A DNA stretch of 64,000 nt from Neoroseomonas terrae (GTDB lineage: Bacteria > Pseudomonadota > Alphaproteobacteria > Acetobacterales > Acetobacteraceae). The notes under the pieces were generated by a model. It did no database searches and was not told the origin of the DNA. It was given only the letters and a program-made list of their open reading frames with translations. The DNA lies in contig NZ_JAAEDI010000021.1 of the NCBI RefSeq assembly GCF_018129025.1, positions 46,478-110,477 on the forward strand. The letters are read 5' to 3'. A program made the translations under genes and the position numbers. Shown piece after piece: positions 32,200 through 41,437 of this stretch. Positions within the stretch are counted from its first letter, which is position 1. The number at the start of each line of letters is the position of its first letter.

Positions 32200-33632
32200 C
32201 CGATGACCTGCGCGGCCATGGCGAGCATGCTCGCGAACCCCGCGGGCATGGCGATACCGAGCGCGGCCGCGGCCGCCAGATGCAGCCACAACGGCGTCGC
32301 CGCCGCCGCCTTGCGCCAGCCGCCCGGCGTCGCGGGCACATCCGGCGTCCGCTCCCCGAAGCACATAGCCTGCAGCACCGTGATCAGCGCCGCGAAGGCC
32401 GTCAGCATGCCCAGTGCAAGCAGCAGCGCGAGCCACGGCCATTCCGCCATTGCCGCCGACAACAGGCGGAACTCCGACGCAAAAAGCAGGAAGGGCGGCA
32501 TGCCCCCGATGGCCAGGATGGCCAATGCCAGGCCCCAGCCGAGCGCCGGATGGCTCGCCACGAGACCGCTGACCTCAGCGATCTTCTGGCTCCCCTTCAC
32601 CTGCGCGGCGCGTCCGACGCCGAAGAAGATCGCGCTCTTCACCAGCGAATGGCCGATCAGATGCAGCAGCCCCGCCAGCGTCGCCGCGGCACCACCGATC
32701 CCGAAGGCGAAGGCGGCGATGCCCATGTGCTCGATGCTCGACCAGGCGAAGAAGCGTCGCGCATCGCGTCGCTTCCATAACGCCAGCGCCGCCAGCAGCA
32801 CCGAGGCGAGGCCGAGCGCCATCAGGAACGGCCCTGGCGCGACCGTATCGGGGTGCCCGTCGACCACCGCCTTGGCGCGCAGGATGGCAAGCATCGCTGC
32901 GTTCAGCAGCAGGCCGGACAGCACCGCCGAGATCGGCACCGGCCCTTCGGCATGCGCATCCGGCAACCAGGAATGCAGCGGCACCAGCCCGGCCTTGGTG
33001 CCGTAGCCCAGCAGCAGGAAGGCGAAGGCAAGGTTCAGCGTGGCGGGGTCGCAGCGCGCCGCCACCCCCATCAGCGCGTTCCAGGAGAGCCCCGTCGCGT
33101 CGTCGAGCAGCGGCTGCGCGGCGAGGTACAGCACGATGGTGCCGAACAGCGCCAGCGCGATGCCGACGCCGCAAAGGATGAAGAACTTCCACGCCGCCTC
33201 GAAGGCCGCCGGCGTGCGGTGCACCGCGACCATGGAGACGGTCGCGAGCGTCGCGATCTCGATCGCCACCCACATCACGCCGAGATTGTCGGCGAGCAGC
33301 GCGAGAAGCTGCGCGCCCATGAAGACCTGATAGGCGGCATGATAGGCGCGGATGCGCCAATGGTCGAAGCCTTCCCGGTCGAGCGTCGCCGCCGAGAACA
33401 CCGCCGTGGTCAGCCCGATGAAGGTCGAGACCAGGATGAAGGGCAGGTTCAGCGTGTCCGTATGCGTCCAGCCATGCTGGGCATAGGGCTCCGAGGCCAT
33501 CGCCAGGGCCAGCATGAACGTCATGCCGCTGACGACGACATTGGCCAGCGTCGCATGGCGGAGGTTCGGGACAGCCGCCAGTGCGGCCGCGCCGCCCCAG
33601 GCGAAGAACACGATCAGCCATTGCAGGGGCAT
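32196..33632 (-). CDS. HyfF/NuoN-like antiporter-type membrane subunit
   Basis: 478 residues, about 14 membrane helices, of the proton-translocating NuoL/M/N family in its HyfF form. Conserved segments: LAFAFLLLGYGTKAGLVPLH (channel Lys), WLPDAHAEGPVPISAVLSGLL, FFAWSSIEHMGIAAFAFGIG and LHLIGHSLVKSAIFFGVGRA. ATG 33632 shares a base with the stop of the preceding gene. Ion translocation coupled to the redox module is inferred from the family. Confidence 0.9.
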   Translation of the reverse strand: MPLQWLIVFFAWGGAAALAAVPNLRHATLANVVVSGMTFMLALAMASEPYAQHGWTHTDTLNLPFILVSTFIGLTTAVFSAATLDREGFDHWRIRAYHAAYQVFMGAQLLALLADNLGVMWVAIEIATLATVSMVAVHRTPAAFEAAWKFFILCGVGIALALFGTIVLYLAAQPLLDDATGLSWNALMGVAARCDPATLNLAFAFLLLGYGTKAGLVPLHSWLPDAHAEGPVPISAVLSGLLLNAAMLAILRAKAVVDGHPDTVAPGPFLMALGLASVLLAALALWKRRDARRFFAWSSIEHMGIAAFAFGIGGAAATLAGLLHLIGHSLVKSAIFFGVGRAAQVKGSQKIAEVSGLVASHPALGWGLALAILAIGGMPPFLLFASEFRLLSAAMAEWPWLALLLALGMLTAFAALITVLQAMCFGERTPDVPATPGGWRKAAAATPLWLHLAAAAALGIAMPAGFASMLAMAAQVIG

Positions 33633-34300
33633 CAACGCTGCTCCCCGCGATGTTCTTCCAGGCTGCCTGTGTCGAGCGTGTCGAAGCGCTCGCGGATCTG
33701 GAAGGCGAAGACACCGGCGACCAGCGCGATCATCAGCACCAGCGCGGCGGTGGACAGTTCCACCACCAGGGGCATGCCCGCCACGCCGACCGCGGCGAGG
33801 ATAAGCCCGTTCTCCAGCGAGAGCAGTCCGACCACCTGGCTGATGGCGTTGCGCCGCGTGATCATCATCAGCATGCCGAGCAGCACGACGGACATGGCGA
33901 GCGCCAGCGTCTCCCGCGACAGCAGCCGCGCACCCTCGGTCGCCGGCAGCGTCACCAGGATGCACAGCCCGACCAGCGCGACGCCGGCGATCATCGACGG
34001 CCCGACCCCCAGCGCCGTCTCGACCGTGCGGTGCAGGTTCAATTCCCGCACCAGCCGGTGCAGCGCGAGCGGGATGAGCACGCCCTTCACCGCCAGGGCC
34101 AGCAGCGCCGTCAGGTAGAGCCCCGGCGTGCCCTGCGCATAAGCCGCCCAGGCCGCGGCCATCGCCAGCAGCGTGCCCTGCGTCGCGAAGGCGTTGATCA
34201 CCGCCCCGATGCGCCGCTGGTACAGCAGCACGAATGACAGCAGCAGCACCGCCCCGCCCAGCAGGTGCGACAGATCGTAGGAGAGCTGACCGAACCTCAC
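33632..34300 (-). CDS. HyfE-like membrane subunit
   Basis: 222 residues, six or more membrane helices, matching HyfE (which has a NuoK-like C-terminal half): LSYDLSHLLGGAVLLLSFVL, GVLIPLALHRLVREL, ITRRNAISQVVGLLSLENGL then ILAAVGVAGMPLVVELSTAA. The Glu in SLENG and in VVELS corresponds to NuoK proton-channel glutamates. GTG 34300 overlaps the upstream stop as GTGA. Confidence 0.88.
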   Translation of the reverse strand: MRFGQLSYDLSHLLGGAVLLLSFVLLYQRRIGAVINAFATQGTLLAMAAAWAAYAQGTPGLYLTALLALAVKGVLIPLALHRLVRELNLHRTVETALGVGPSMIAGVALVGLCILVTLPATEGARLLSRETLALAMSVVLLGMLMMITRRNAISQVVGLLSLENGLILAAVGVAGMPLVVELSTAALVLMIALVAGVFAFQIRERFDTLDTGSLEEHRGEQR

Positions 34301-35256
34301 GCCAGCCCCGTCGAGACGAACAGCAGGACCGCGCCGAGCAACCCGAGCAGCAGCGCCGCGCCGAGGAATTCCGGCACGCGGAACACGCGCATCTTCGCGA
34401 TCGCGCTTTCGAAGGCCGCCAGCCCCAGGGCGAGACCGCCGATCTTCACCGCCCAGGCCCCGAGCCCGACGATCCAGAGATGCGGCGCCGACCCCGCCGG
34501 CGCCTGGCCGAGGGGCAGGAACACCGTGGCCAGCAGCCCCAGCCACAGCAGCAGGCGGAGCTGCGCCGCATACTCCCACAGCGCGAGATGCCGGCCCGAG
34601 GACTCCAGGATCATCGCTTCATGGACCATCGTCAGTTCCAGATGCGTGGACGGATTGTCCACCGGGATGCGCGCGTTCTCGGCGATGGCGACGGCGAGAA
34701 GCGCGACCAGCGCGAGGCCGAGCGAAACCCGCAGTCCTAGTCCGCCATCGCGGAAGGACCCGCCGATGGCATCGAGGTTGGTGGTGCCCGCAAGGATCGC
34801 GAGCGTCAGCACCGCCATCACCAGCGCCGGCTCGGCCAGCGCCGCGAAGGACATCTCCCGCGACGCGCCGAGCCCGCCGAAGGGCGAGCCGACATCCATC
34901 CCGGCCAGTGCCATCGCGACGCGCCCGAGCGCCAGCAGCCCTGCGATCAGGATGAGGTCCGACAGCGGCGCCAGCGCCATGCCGCGCGCGAAGGACGGCA
35001 CCAGCGCAATCGCCGCGACCGCCGCCCCCGCGGCCAGATAGGGCGCAGCGAGCGACACGGCGGAGGCGTTCTCTGCCAGCACGGGCCTCTTGCGCAGCAG
35101 CTTCAGAATGTCCCGCAAGGGCTGCAATGGATGCGGACCGCGCCGCCCCATCATCCGCGCCTTCAGCCAGCGCACGACACCCGTCAGCAGCGGCGCGGCG
35201 GCCAGCGCCAGGGCGACGTGCAGCAGCTGCGACAGGACGGACCAGACCGCTGCCAT
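34297..35256 (-). CDS. NuoH/HyfC-like membrane subunit
   Basis: 319 residues with eight membrane helices of the NuoH/HyfC/HycD family that anchors the soluble module and shapes its quinone or ion entry. Seen: PLLTGVVRWLKARMMGRRGP, PLQPLRDILKLLRKRPV, DVGSPFGGLGASREMSFAAL, ENARIPVDNPSTHLELTMVH then EAMILESSGRHLALWEYAAQ. The acidic residues of the HLELTMVHE loop are intact. It lies one base downstream of the HyfB-like gene. Confidence 0.92.
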   Translation of the reverse strand: MAAVWSVLSQLLHVALALAAAPLLTGVVRWLKARMMGRRGPHPLQPLRDILKLLRKRPVLAENASAVSLAAPYLAAGAAVAAIALVPSFARGMALAPLSDLILIAGLLALGRVAMALAGMDVGSPFGGLGASREMSFAALAEPALVMAVLTLAILAGTTNLDAIGGSFRDGGLGLRVSLGLALVALLAVAIAENARIPVDNPSTHLELTMVHEAMILESSGRHLALWEYAAQLRLLLWLGLLATVFLPLGQAPAGSAPHLWIVGLGAWAVKIGGLALGLAAFESAIAKMRVFRVPEFLGAALLLGLLGAVLLFVSTGLA

Positions 35257-35257
35257 C

Positions 35258-37273
35258 TCAGCGCGCCCCGATCCAGGCGAGCAGGGCCAGCATCAGGACC
35301 ACGGCGCCGAAGGTCAGGCCCAGGCATTGGCGGATCGAAAGGGCACGCAGCCGCTCGGCGCGCGCCGCGGCGGCCTCGCGCCAGCGGGGCAGGGGGCCTT
35401 CCAGCGTCTCCAGCGCCGGATCGGCGAAGCCGGATCGCAGCACGGCTGCGCGGGTCTCGCCCGGGCCGGGCATGGTGACGGTCTCATGCGCGGCCAGCAG
35501 CCCTTGGCCCAGCATCCGTCGCAGCGGCTGGGCGAAGCCCGCGGCACTCGGCTGGCCGGCGGGATCACCGAAGGGGAAATGCGGCGGCGCGGCGATGAAG
35601 CCACAATCCCAGGCGGGTCCGCGCTGCACGCCTGCCGGGGCGCGTCGCCGCACCAGCCAGACCGCCAGTCCCACGGCAGCCGCGACAAGCAGCGCCACCG
35701 GTACCGGCCAGTACCGCGCCCCGCCATCGCCGGCGCCGATCGCGAACCAGCCCGCCCGCGGCGCCGCGGTGCCCGAGACCAACCGCAGCGCCGGTTCCGC
35801 GAGGTCCAGCACCGGGCCCGGGAACAGTCCGAGCAGCAGTGTCAGCCCCGCCGGGACCAACAGGGCGATGCGCGCGGCACCCGTGCTCTCCTCGGCCCCT
35901 GCCGCGCGCGGGGTGCGCGGCCGGCCAAGGAACACCAGTCCCCAGAACCGCACCATCGCCGCCGCGGCCAGCGCCGCGGCCAGTGCCGCCAGTGTCGTCG
36001 CGGCCGCCACGCCCATCTGGAAGGCGATGTCGCCCACCCGCCAGGCCGTGAGCAGCGCCTGCAACAGCAGCCATTCGGACGCGAACCCTGATAGCGGCGG
36101 TAGCGACGCAGCGGCCGCCGCCCCGATCAGCGCCGCCCAGGCGGTGACCGGCATGCGGTGGATCAGCCCGCCCAGCCGGTCGAGCCGCCGCGACAGCGCG
36201 CCGTGCAGCACCTCGCCCGCCACCAGGAACAGCAATGTCTTGAACACTGCGTGATTCAGGGCGTGCAGCAGCGCCGCGCCGCCCGCGAGCGCCGCCAGCG
36301 CCGGCAGGTCCGCCCCCCGGAAGGCCAACGCCAGGCCGAGTCCCACCGCGATCAGCCCGACATTCTCGATCGTCGAACAGGCGAGCAGGACCTTGCTGTC
36401 CTCCTCGAGCGCCGCGCGCAATGCGCCGATCACCGCCGTGGCGGCGCCGAGGGCGATCAGCGGTGTGCCCATCCAGAAAGGCTGTGCCGGCCCCATGAGG
36501 TCGAAGATGAAGCGCGCGATCACGTAAAGCGCGACCTTGGTCATCGCCCCGGACATCGCGGCTGATACGTGGGTCGGCGCCGCCGGGTGGGCGAGCGGCA
36601 ACCACACATGCAGCGGCGCGAGCCCGGCCTTGGAGCCCGCGCCGGCCAGCAGCAGCGCCAGCACGGCGGCGGCGCGCGCCCCTTCCGGCGGGTCGTCCCG
36701 CAGGGCCGCGAAGGCGACGTCGCCGGCCCCGCCGGCCAGCAGCCCGAAGCCCAGCATGAGGCACAGCCCGCCGAGCCCCGCGAAGCCCAGATAGATCCGC
36801 GCCGCGCGCTGGTTCTCCGCCCCCGCCCCGTCACGCGCGACCAGCGCCCAGGAGGCGAGGGACATCGCCTCGAACCCCAGCAGCAGCGTGAAGCCATCAG
36901 CAGCCAGCAGGGTCAGCACCATGCCGGCGACGAAAATCGGCCAGGGCAGGAGGTCGCGGGCCGGCACCGGACCGTATGCCCCGCCCAACGCGAACAGTCC
37001 GGCGCAGCCGACCGACAGCCCGACCGGCAGCAGGAACCATGACGACAACGCATCGAGCGCCAGCCGCATCGGTCCCCATGGCGGTCCGAAAGGCAGGTCC
37101 AGCGTTGCTGGTCCGCCCAGCAGCCCGACAACGCCGCCCGCCGCCAGCAGGAAGCCCGCAAGCGCCGTCGCGCCATGCAGCAGCCTGCCACCATTCGCCG
37201 CTCGAGCAAGCGGCACCGCCGCGGCACCAAGCGCGGCGAGCAGGCCGACCAGCAGGGCAAGGGCCGTCAGCAT
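35258..37273 (-). CDS. HyfB/NuoL-like antiporter-type membrane subunit
   Basis: 671 residues and the first gene of the operon. About 14 core helices plus a C-terminal extension. Family landmarks: FTLLLGFEAMSLASWALVAR (conserved Glu), LLLAGAGSKAGLAPLHVWLP (channel Lys), LAHPAAPTHVSAAMSGAMTK, LLACSTIENVGLIAVGLGLA, LLHALNHAVFKTLLFLVAGE. The C-terminal 140 residues carry a further span and a cytosolic stretch as in HyfB/HycC. Subunits equivalent to HyfA, HyfD and the ferredoxin-like HyfH are absent from the operon. Confidence 0.9.
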   Translation of the reverse strand: MLTALALLVGLLAALGAAAVPLARAANGGRLLHGATALAGFLLAAGGVVGLLGGPATLDLPFGPPWGPMRLALDALSSWFLLPVGLSVGCAGLFALGGAYGPVPARDLLPWPIFVAGMVLTLLAADGFTLLLGFEAMSLASWALVARDGAGAENQRAARIYLGFAGLGGLCLMLGFGLLAGGAGDVAFAALRDDPPEGARAAAVLALLLAGAGSKAGLAPLHVWLPLAHPAAPTHVSAAMSGAMTKVALYVIARFIFDLMGPAQPFWMGTPLIALGAATAVIGALRAALEEDSKVLLACSTIENVGLIAVGLGLALAFRGADLPALAALAGGAALLHALNHAVFKTLLFLVAGEVLHGALSRRLDRLGGLIHRMPVTAWAALIGAAAAASLPPLSGFASEWLLLQALLTAWRVGDIAFQMGVAAATTLAALAAALAAAAMVRFWGLVFLGRPRTPRAAGAEESTGAARIALLVPAGLTLLLGLFPGPVLDLAEPALRLVSGTAAPRAGWFAIGAGDGGARYWPVPVALLVAAAVGLAVWLVRRRAPAGVQRGPAWDCGFIAAPPHFPFGDPAGQPSAAGFAQPLRRMLGQGLLAAHETVTMPGPGETRAAVLRSGFADPALETLEGPLPRWREAAAARAERLRALSIRQCLGLTFGAVVLMLALLAWIGAR

Positions 37274-37335
37274 GGACGGCGATGGTCCCGAGTCACCCGT
37301 GGAGAATAGAACCCCCCGACCCCCCGCGGCCAGCC

Positions 37336-37352
37336 CGATGCAATTTGCATCG
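37336..37352. promoter_or_regulatory. 17-bp palindrome between divergent operons
   Basis: CGATGCAA-T-TTGCATCG is perfectly symmetric around a single base, in the 199-bp space between the complex I-like operon and the TRAP genes. It looks like an operator for a dimeric repressor (GntR- or LacI-like regulators use such sites), but no regulator gene is adjacent. Confidence 0.5.
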
Positions 37353-37472
37353 TCCCGCCGCCGGGTCTAAGGGGGCTGGCTTCACGATCCGCCGAATCCG
37401 AGTGAAAAATGGGGGAGACGGGTACCATGCGTCGCCAGGGGGGGCCGCCGCGCGGCTCCGTCGAACAGTAGA

Positions 37473-38021
37473 ATGCGCGCATTGCTGGCCTTCAGTCGCG
37501 GCGTTGACGCGATGAACGACATCTTCGGCCGCATCGCGGACTGGGCGGTGCTCGCCGCCTGCGCCATCAGCGCCGGCAACGCTTTCATCCGCTACGGCCT
37601 GTCCATGTCCTCCAATGCGTGGCTCGAGGTGCAGTGGTACCTGTTCGCCGCGACGGTCATGCTGGGCGCGGCCTATACGCTGAACCGCAACGAGCATGTC
37701 CGGGTGGACCTCGTGTATGGCAGCGTCTCGGCACGGGCGCGGCTGTGGATCGACATCCTCGGCATCATCTTCTTCCTCCTGCCAGGCATGGTGCTGCTCG
37801 CCTGGATGACCTTCCCGTTCTTCTGGGATTCCCTCATCCGCGGTGAGGGCTCGCCCAATGCCGGCGGGCTGCTGCGCTGGCCGGTGAAGATCCTCATGCC
37901 GATCGGCTTCGCGCTGGTCAGCCTGCAGGGCCTGTCGGAACTGGTGAAGCGCATCGCCACGCTGCGGGGCGTGGACCCCGCGACCGCCCATCTCGCCGAA
38001 TACCACCGGCCGGAGCAGTGA
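37473..38021 (+). CDS. TRAP transporter small permease (DctQ type)
   Basis: 182 residues with four membrane helices, of the DctQ family: WAVLAACAISAGNAFIRYGL, WLEVQWYLFAATVMLGAAYT then LNRNEHVRVDLVYGSVSARA, the family signature. Together with the DctM subunit it forms the membrane part of a TRAP importer for organic acids, driven by sodium or proton gradient. No solute-binding DctP gene lies in the window on either side, so the binding protein is encoded elsewhere or is shared. Four bases separate it from dctM. Confidence 0.93.
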   Translation: MRALLAFSRGVDAMNDIFGRIADWAVLAACAISAGNAFIRYGLSMSSNAWLEVQWYLFAATVMLGAAYTLNRNEHVRVDLVYGSVSARARLWIDILGIIFFLLPGMVLLAWMTFPFFWDSLIRGEGSPNAGGLLRWPVKILMPIGFALVSLQGLSELVKRIATLRGVDPATAHLAEYHRPEQ

Positions 38022-38025
38022 TCCC

Positions 38026-39438
38026 ATGCTGAGCCTCGAGATCATGCCGCCGCTGATGTTCGGCGGGCTGGTGGTGTTCCTGCTGATGGGCTTCCCGGTG
38101 GCCTTCTCGCTGTCCGCGGTCGGCCTGTTCTTCGGCTTCCTCTCGATCGAGATGGGGTTCTTCACCACCGCGTATCTCGGCAATCTGCCGCTGCGCGTCT
38201 TCGGCATCCTGTCGAACGACCTGCTGCTGGCGATCCCGTTCTTCACGCTGATGGGCGCGATCCTCGAACGATGTGGCCTGGCGGAGGACCTGCTGGAAGG
38301 CACCGGGCAGCTATTCGGAAAGGTCCCGGGCGGGCTCGCCTACGCCGTCATCCTGGTGGGCGCGGTGCTCGGCGCGATCACCGGCACCGTGGCCGCGAGC
38401 GTCATCGCGATGGGCATGATCTCGCTGCCCATCATGATGAAGTACGGCTACGACATGCGCATCGCGACCGGTGTCATCGCGGCGTCGGGCACCATCACGC
38501 AGGTCATCCCGCCATCCCTCGTGCTCATCGTGCTCGGCGACCAGCTCGGCAAGTCGGTCGGCGATATGTATGCCGGCGCGATCGGGCCGTCCTTCCTCCA
38601 GATCTTCCTGTTCATCGCCTTCATCGCCGGCGTGTCCTTCTTCGCGCCGCACAAGGTGCCGCCGCTGCCGCCCGAGGCGCTGGCCCCGCGCGGCTGGTCG
38701 CTGTGGTGGCGCGTGCTGAAGGGCATGGTGCCCTCGATCGTGCTGATCTTCCTCGTGCTCGGCACCATCTTCATGGGGCTCGCGACGCCGACTGAGGCCG
38801 GCGCGATGGGTGCCGTCGGCGCCGTCGTGCTCGCCATGATCAACCGGCGCTTCTCCTGGCGCCTGCTGCGCGAGGCGATGTCGAATACCATGCGCATCAC
38901 GGCGATGGTCATCTTCATCCTGATCGGTGCGACCGTGTTCTCCCTGGTGTTCCAGGGCGTGGATGGCAGCCACTGGATCGAGTACCTGCTGTCGCACCTG
39001 CCGGGCGGTCAGACGGGTTTCCTGATCTTCGTCAACGTCTTCATCTTCTTCCTGGCCTTCTTCCTCGACTTCTTCGAGATCGCCTTCATCGTCATCCCGC
39101 TGCTGGTGCCGGTGGCGACCAAGCTCGACATCGACCTCGTCTGGTTCGGCGTCCTGCTGTGCATCAACATGCAGACCTCGTTCATGCATCCGCCCTTCGG
39201 TTTCGCGCTGTTCTACCTGCGCGGCATCGCGCCGAAGACCGTGCTGAGCCGCGACATCTATTGGGGCGCGGTGCCCTGGCTGTGCCTGCAGCTCCTGCTC
39301 GTCGCCATCGTCATCGCCTGGCCGCAGAGCGTCACCTACTGGCTCGACCGCGGAACAGGCGTCGATCCGTCCACCGTGCGCATCGAGGTGCCGCTGCCGG
39401 ACAATACCGACGACGGCGCCGTGCCGGTGTTCCGATAG
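38026..39438 (+). CDS. TRAP transporter large permease (DctM type)
   Basis: 470 residues, about 12-13 membrane helices: LMGFPVAFSLSAVGLFFGFL, DLLLAIPFFTLMGAILERCG, GAVLGAITGTVAASVIAMGM, ITQVIPPSLVLIVLGDQLGK, TPTEAGAMGAVGAVVLAM and the C-terminal FLDFFEIAFIVIPLLVPVA / MQTSFMHPPFGFALFYLRG. The longer type of DctM. It acts with the upstream DctQ in carboxylate-type uptake; substrate not deducible. Confidence 0.94.
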   Translation: MLSLEIMPPLMFGGLVVFLLMGFPVAFSLSAVGLFFGFLSIEMGFFTTAYLGNLPLRVFGILSNDLLLAIPFFTLMGAILERCGLAEDLLEGTGQLFGKVPGGLAYAVILVGAVLGAITGTVAASVIAMGMISLPIMMKYGYDMRIATGVIAASGTITQVIPPSLVLIVLGDQLGKSVGDMYAGAIGPSFLQIFLFIAFIAGVSFFAPHKVPPLPPEALAPRGWSLWWRVLKGMVPSIVLIFLVLGTIFMGLATPTEAGAMGAVGAVVLAMINRRFSWRLLREAMSNTMRITAMVIFILIGATVFSLVFQGVDGSHWIEYLLSHLPGGQTGFLIFVNVFIFFLAFFLDFFEIAFIVIPLLVPVATKLDIDLVWFGVLLCINMQTSFMHPPFGFALFYLRGIAPKTVLSRDIYWGAVPWLCLQLLLVAIVIAWPQSVTYWLDRGTGVDPSTVRIEVPLPDNTDDGAVPVFR

Positions 39439-39554
39439 CCGGGATCGTGATGACGCAGGGGCGGATCGACCGCGCGCTGTCGATCGCGTCCTATTGGTCG
39501 ACGCGAGACAGCTTCACCGGGGGACGCGCGCTGCCGTAGCGGCGTTCCCCACCA

Positions 39555-40445
39555 TCAGGCATTCGCCCGGGAAGCCATGACTGCCGTACCGCTGGCCGGG
39601 ACAACCAGATTCCGCATAGCCAGCTTGCCGGAGGCCGACCTCGCGCGGTCCGAATAATTGTTGGGCAGGTGCGGCACCCAGCACTCTGCCGCTGCCGTCA
39701 TCCGCGCGGGGTCGATCGGGATGGCGTAGCGCGAGCGGAACCCCGGCGGCACGTTCTCCCAGCACAGGCCCATCGCCGATCTCTCGCGTGTGCCGACGCT
39801 GCGAACCTCCGCGCTCGTCGCCAGGCCGAAGGACGCCGTCCCGACGTACTCGGCAGCAAGTCCGTGGTCGAGGACGTAGATGGCGCAGTAGGGGTTCCGA
39901 TGCGTGACGAAAAGGTAGGGCCCGAGCTCGATCGTCCTGAGCTGCTCGAACGGCATGGCGCGCTGGACGTCGGTGCAGCGCATTTCCTGTCCTTCGATGC
40001 TGTACTCCACCCGCACGAAGGACGGAATGAGCCCGAAGCCGGCGAGTGCTGGCCGAGCCTCCAGGAAGTAGCGGAAATTCGCGAAGCCGAAGCGCATATC
40101 GTCTTCGAGATAGACGAAATGCGTGTATGGCGATTCCGGCCGCAGGAAGACGTCCTGGATCAGCGGCTTGTGCGCCCAGGCGAGTTCGAACGGGTGAGCG
40201 AGGTCGCGGCAGCGCTGAAAGGTCACGCTCGCGTGGCGCGGCAGCGTCCCGGCCAGGATCTCCCGCAGCTTGCCGAGCGCGTCGTCGGGAACGTCGTTGA
40301 TCATGACCCGGATATCGATGCGACGGACGGCGAAATCGGCCAGTGCCCGCACGACGTCCAGCAAGTAAACCACGCGCTGCGGAACGAAATGAAAGGTGAT
40401 GGCCACGAGGAGCGAGCAATCCCCGGGCATCCGCGATTCGGCCAT
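39555..40445 (-). CDS. glycosyltransferase-like protein of unknown family
   Basis: 296 residues. The fold pattern fits a GT-A nucleotide-sugar enzyme: an N-terminal strand-helix start (CSLLVAITFHFVPQRVVYLL), VRRIDIRVMINDVPDDALGK, and an acidic DXD-like motif in YTHFVYLEDDMRFGFANFRY. A C-terminal part has HRNPYCAIYVLD and WVPHLPNNYSDRARS. ATG 40445 is preferred over ATG 40502 because GGAAGG is correctly placed. It opens an island of glycan-type genes; donor and acceptor are unknown. Confidence 0.6.
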   Translation of the reverse strand: MAESRMPGDCSLLVAITFHFVPQRVVYLLDVVRALADFAVRRIDIRVMINDVPDDALGKLREILAGTLPRHASVTFQRCRDLAHPFELAWAHKPLIQDVFLRPESPYTHFVYLEDDMRFGFANFRYFLEARPALAGFGLIPSFVRVEYSIEGQEMRCTDVQRAMPFEQLRTIELGPYLFVTHRNPYCAIYVLDHGLAAEYVGTASFGLATSAEVRSVGTRERSAMGLCWENVPPGFRSRYAIPIDPARMTAAAECWVPHLPNNYSDRARSASGKLAMRNLVVPASGTAVMASRANA

Positions 40446-40543
40446 CGGCACCTTCCGACCCTGCGCAGCGCACTCGGCCGCGTGATGCGACCAGGCGTTC
40501 ATGCTAGTCGCCCGGCCCCGCGGGGGACAAGCTGGCGGCGCTG

Positions 40544-41437
40544 CTACCAGCGGGGGCCGCGTGGCTCCGCGAGCCTCGCCAGCGCCGGGGCCACGTAGGC
40601 CGCGACTTCATCGTAGTTGCTGATCAGGCGGCGCTTGTCGGGCGCGGTCGGCCGCATGCGGATCGGTCCGAACAGCCCCGCCGCCGCGTCGGCGTCGAGC
40701 CCGAGCGCGTCCCCGAGCTTCTCGACGGCCGCAGGCGCGATCCGGTCCCCGTCGATGAAGTGCGGATAGGTCAGTTCGATGCAGCGCCGGTTGCCGCGGA
40801 AGGCCTCGCGCACCAGTTCCCGCGTACGGGCGACCGGCAGCACGTAGTGCAGCGCCCGCTCAGGGTCGAGCACGATGGGCGCTTCCTCCCGCGCCGCGAT
40901 GTCCTGGTCGGTGTGATAGAGGTTGCGGGTCTGCGCGATGATGTTGCTGGCGAAACAGGCCAGGATATCCTCGCGGACCAGATGCACCACGAGGAAGCCG
41001 CGGGCGCGGAAATAGCCCATCAGGAAGTTCCGCCACGGCAGCCCAACCGGATAGGTCCACAGCGGCGATAAAACGCCGAGATTGTCGTACATCACGTCGA
41101 AGTGCAGCCAGTCGCGGTCGATTGCCGCGTGCAGCCCGGCGAAGTAGTCGTCGAGGAAGGCGGTCATCTCCTCCTGCGAGAAGCCGAAATCCGGGCGGGC
41201 GCCGAGATGCGCCGCCCAGGCGCGGGTCACGCTCGACACCGGGTTGTTCGGCAGGAATATCTCGTAGACCGAGCGCACCAGCGCGCCGGCGTTGAGCGAC
41301 TGCGCGAAAGCCTTTGTGCCGCTGCGCTGGGTGGCGATGGTGACGACGGTCCGCGCGGCGAGGGGCTCCGGCAGGGTCAACAGGTCTTCTCCCGAGGTGG
41401 TGAATGCTCTCGTCCGCGCCGGCCGCCGGTCACGCAT
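40544..41437 (-). CDS. sulfotransferase-like protein (Stf0-type)
   Basis: 297 residues. A 5'-phosphosulfate loop-like motif TIATQRSGTKAFAQSLN stands near residue 32, followed by SVYEIFLPNN and the later segment GFLVVHLVREDILACFASNI, the 3'-phosphate region of PAPS sulfotransferases (Arg-x-Asp type). The end includes the typical ELTYPHFIDGDRIAPAAVEK and LGDALGLD. Stf0-like enzymes sulfate sugars. ATG 41437 starts the conserved part; the frame is open further upstream over the divergent gene. Divergent from the large glycosyltransferase gene, fitting a role in sulfating a surface glycan. Confidence 0.7.
   Translation of the reverse strand: MRDRRPARTRAFTTSGEDLLTLPEPLAARTVVTIATQRSGTKAFAQSLNAGALVRSVYEIFLPNNPVSSVTRAWAAHLGARPDFGFSQEEMTAFLDDYFAGLHAAIDRDWLHFDVMYDNLGVLSPLWTYPVGLPWRNFLMGYFRARGFLVVHLVREDILACFASNIIAQTRNLYHTDQDIAAREEAPIVLDPERALHYVLPVARTRELVREAFRGNRRCIELTYPHFIDGDRIAPAAVEKLGDALGLDADAAAGLFGPIRMRPTAPDKRRLISNYDEVAAYVAPALARLAEPRGPRW

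Noticed and set aside
29772..37273. Functional [NiFe] hydrogenase 4 / formate hydrogenlyase
   Set aside because: The large subunit lacks all CxxC nickel ligands and no maturation or formate dehydrogenase genes are present.
39450..39539. 29-codon ORF after the DctM gene
   Set aside because: No ribosome site or conservation cue; ending and composition give no support.
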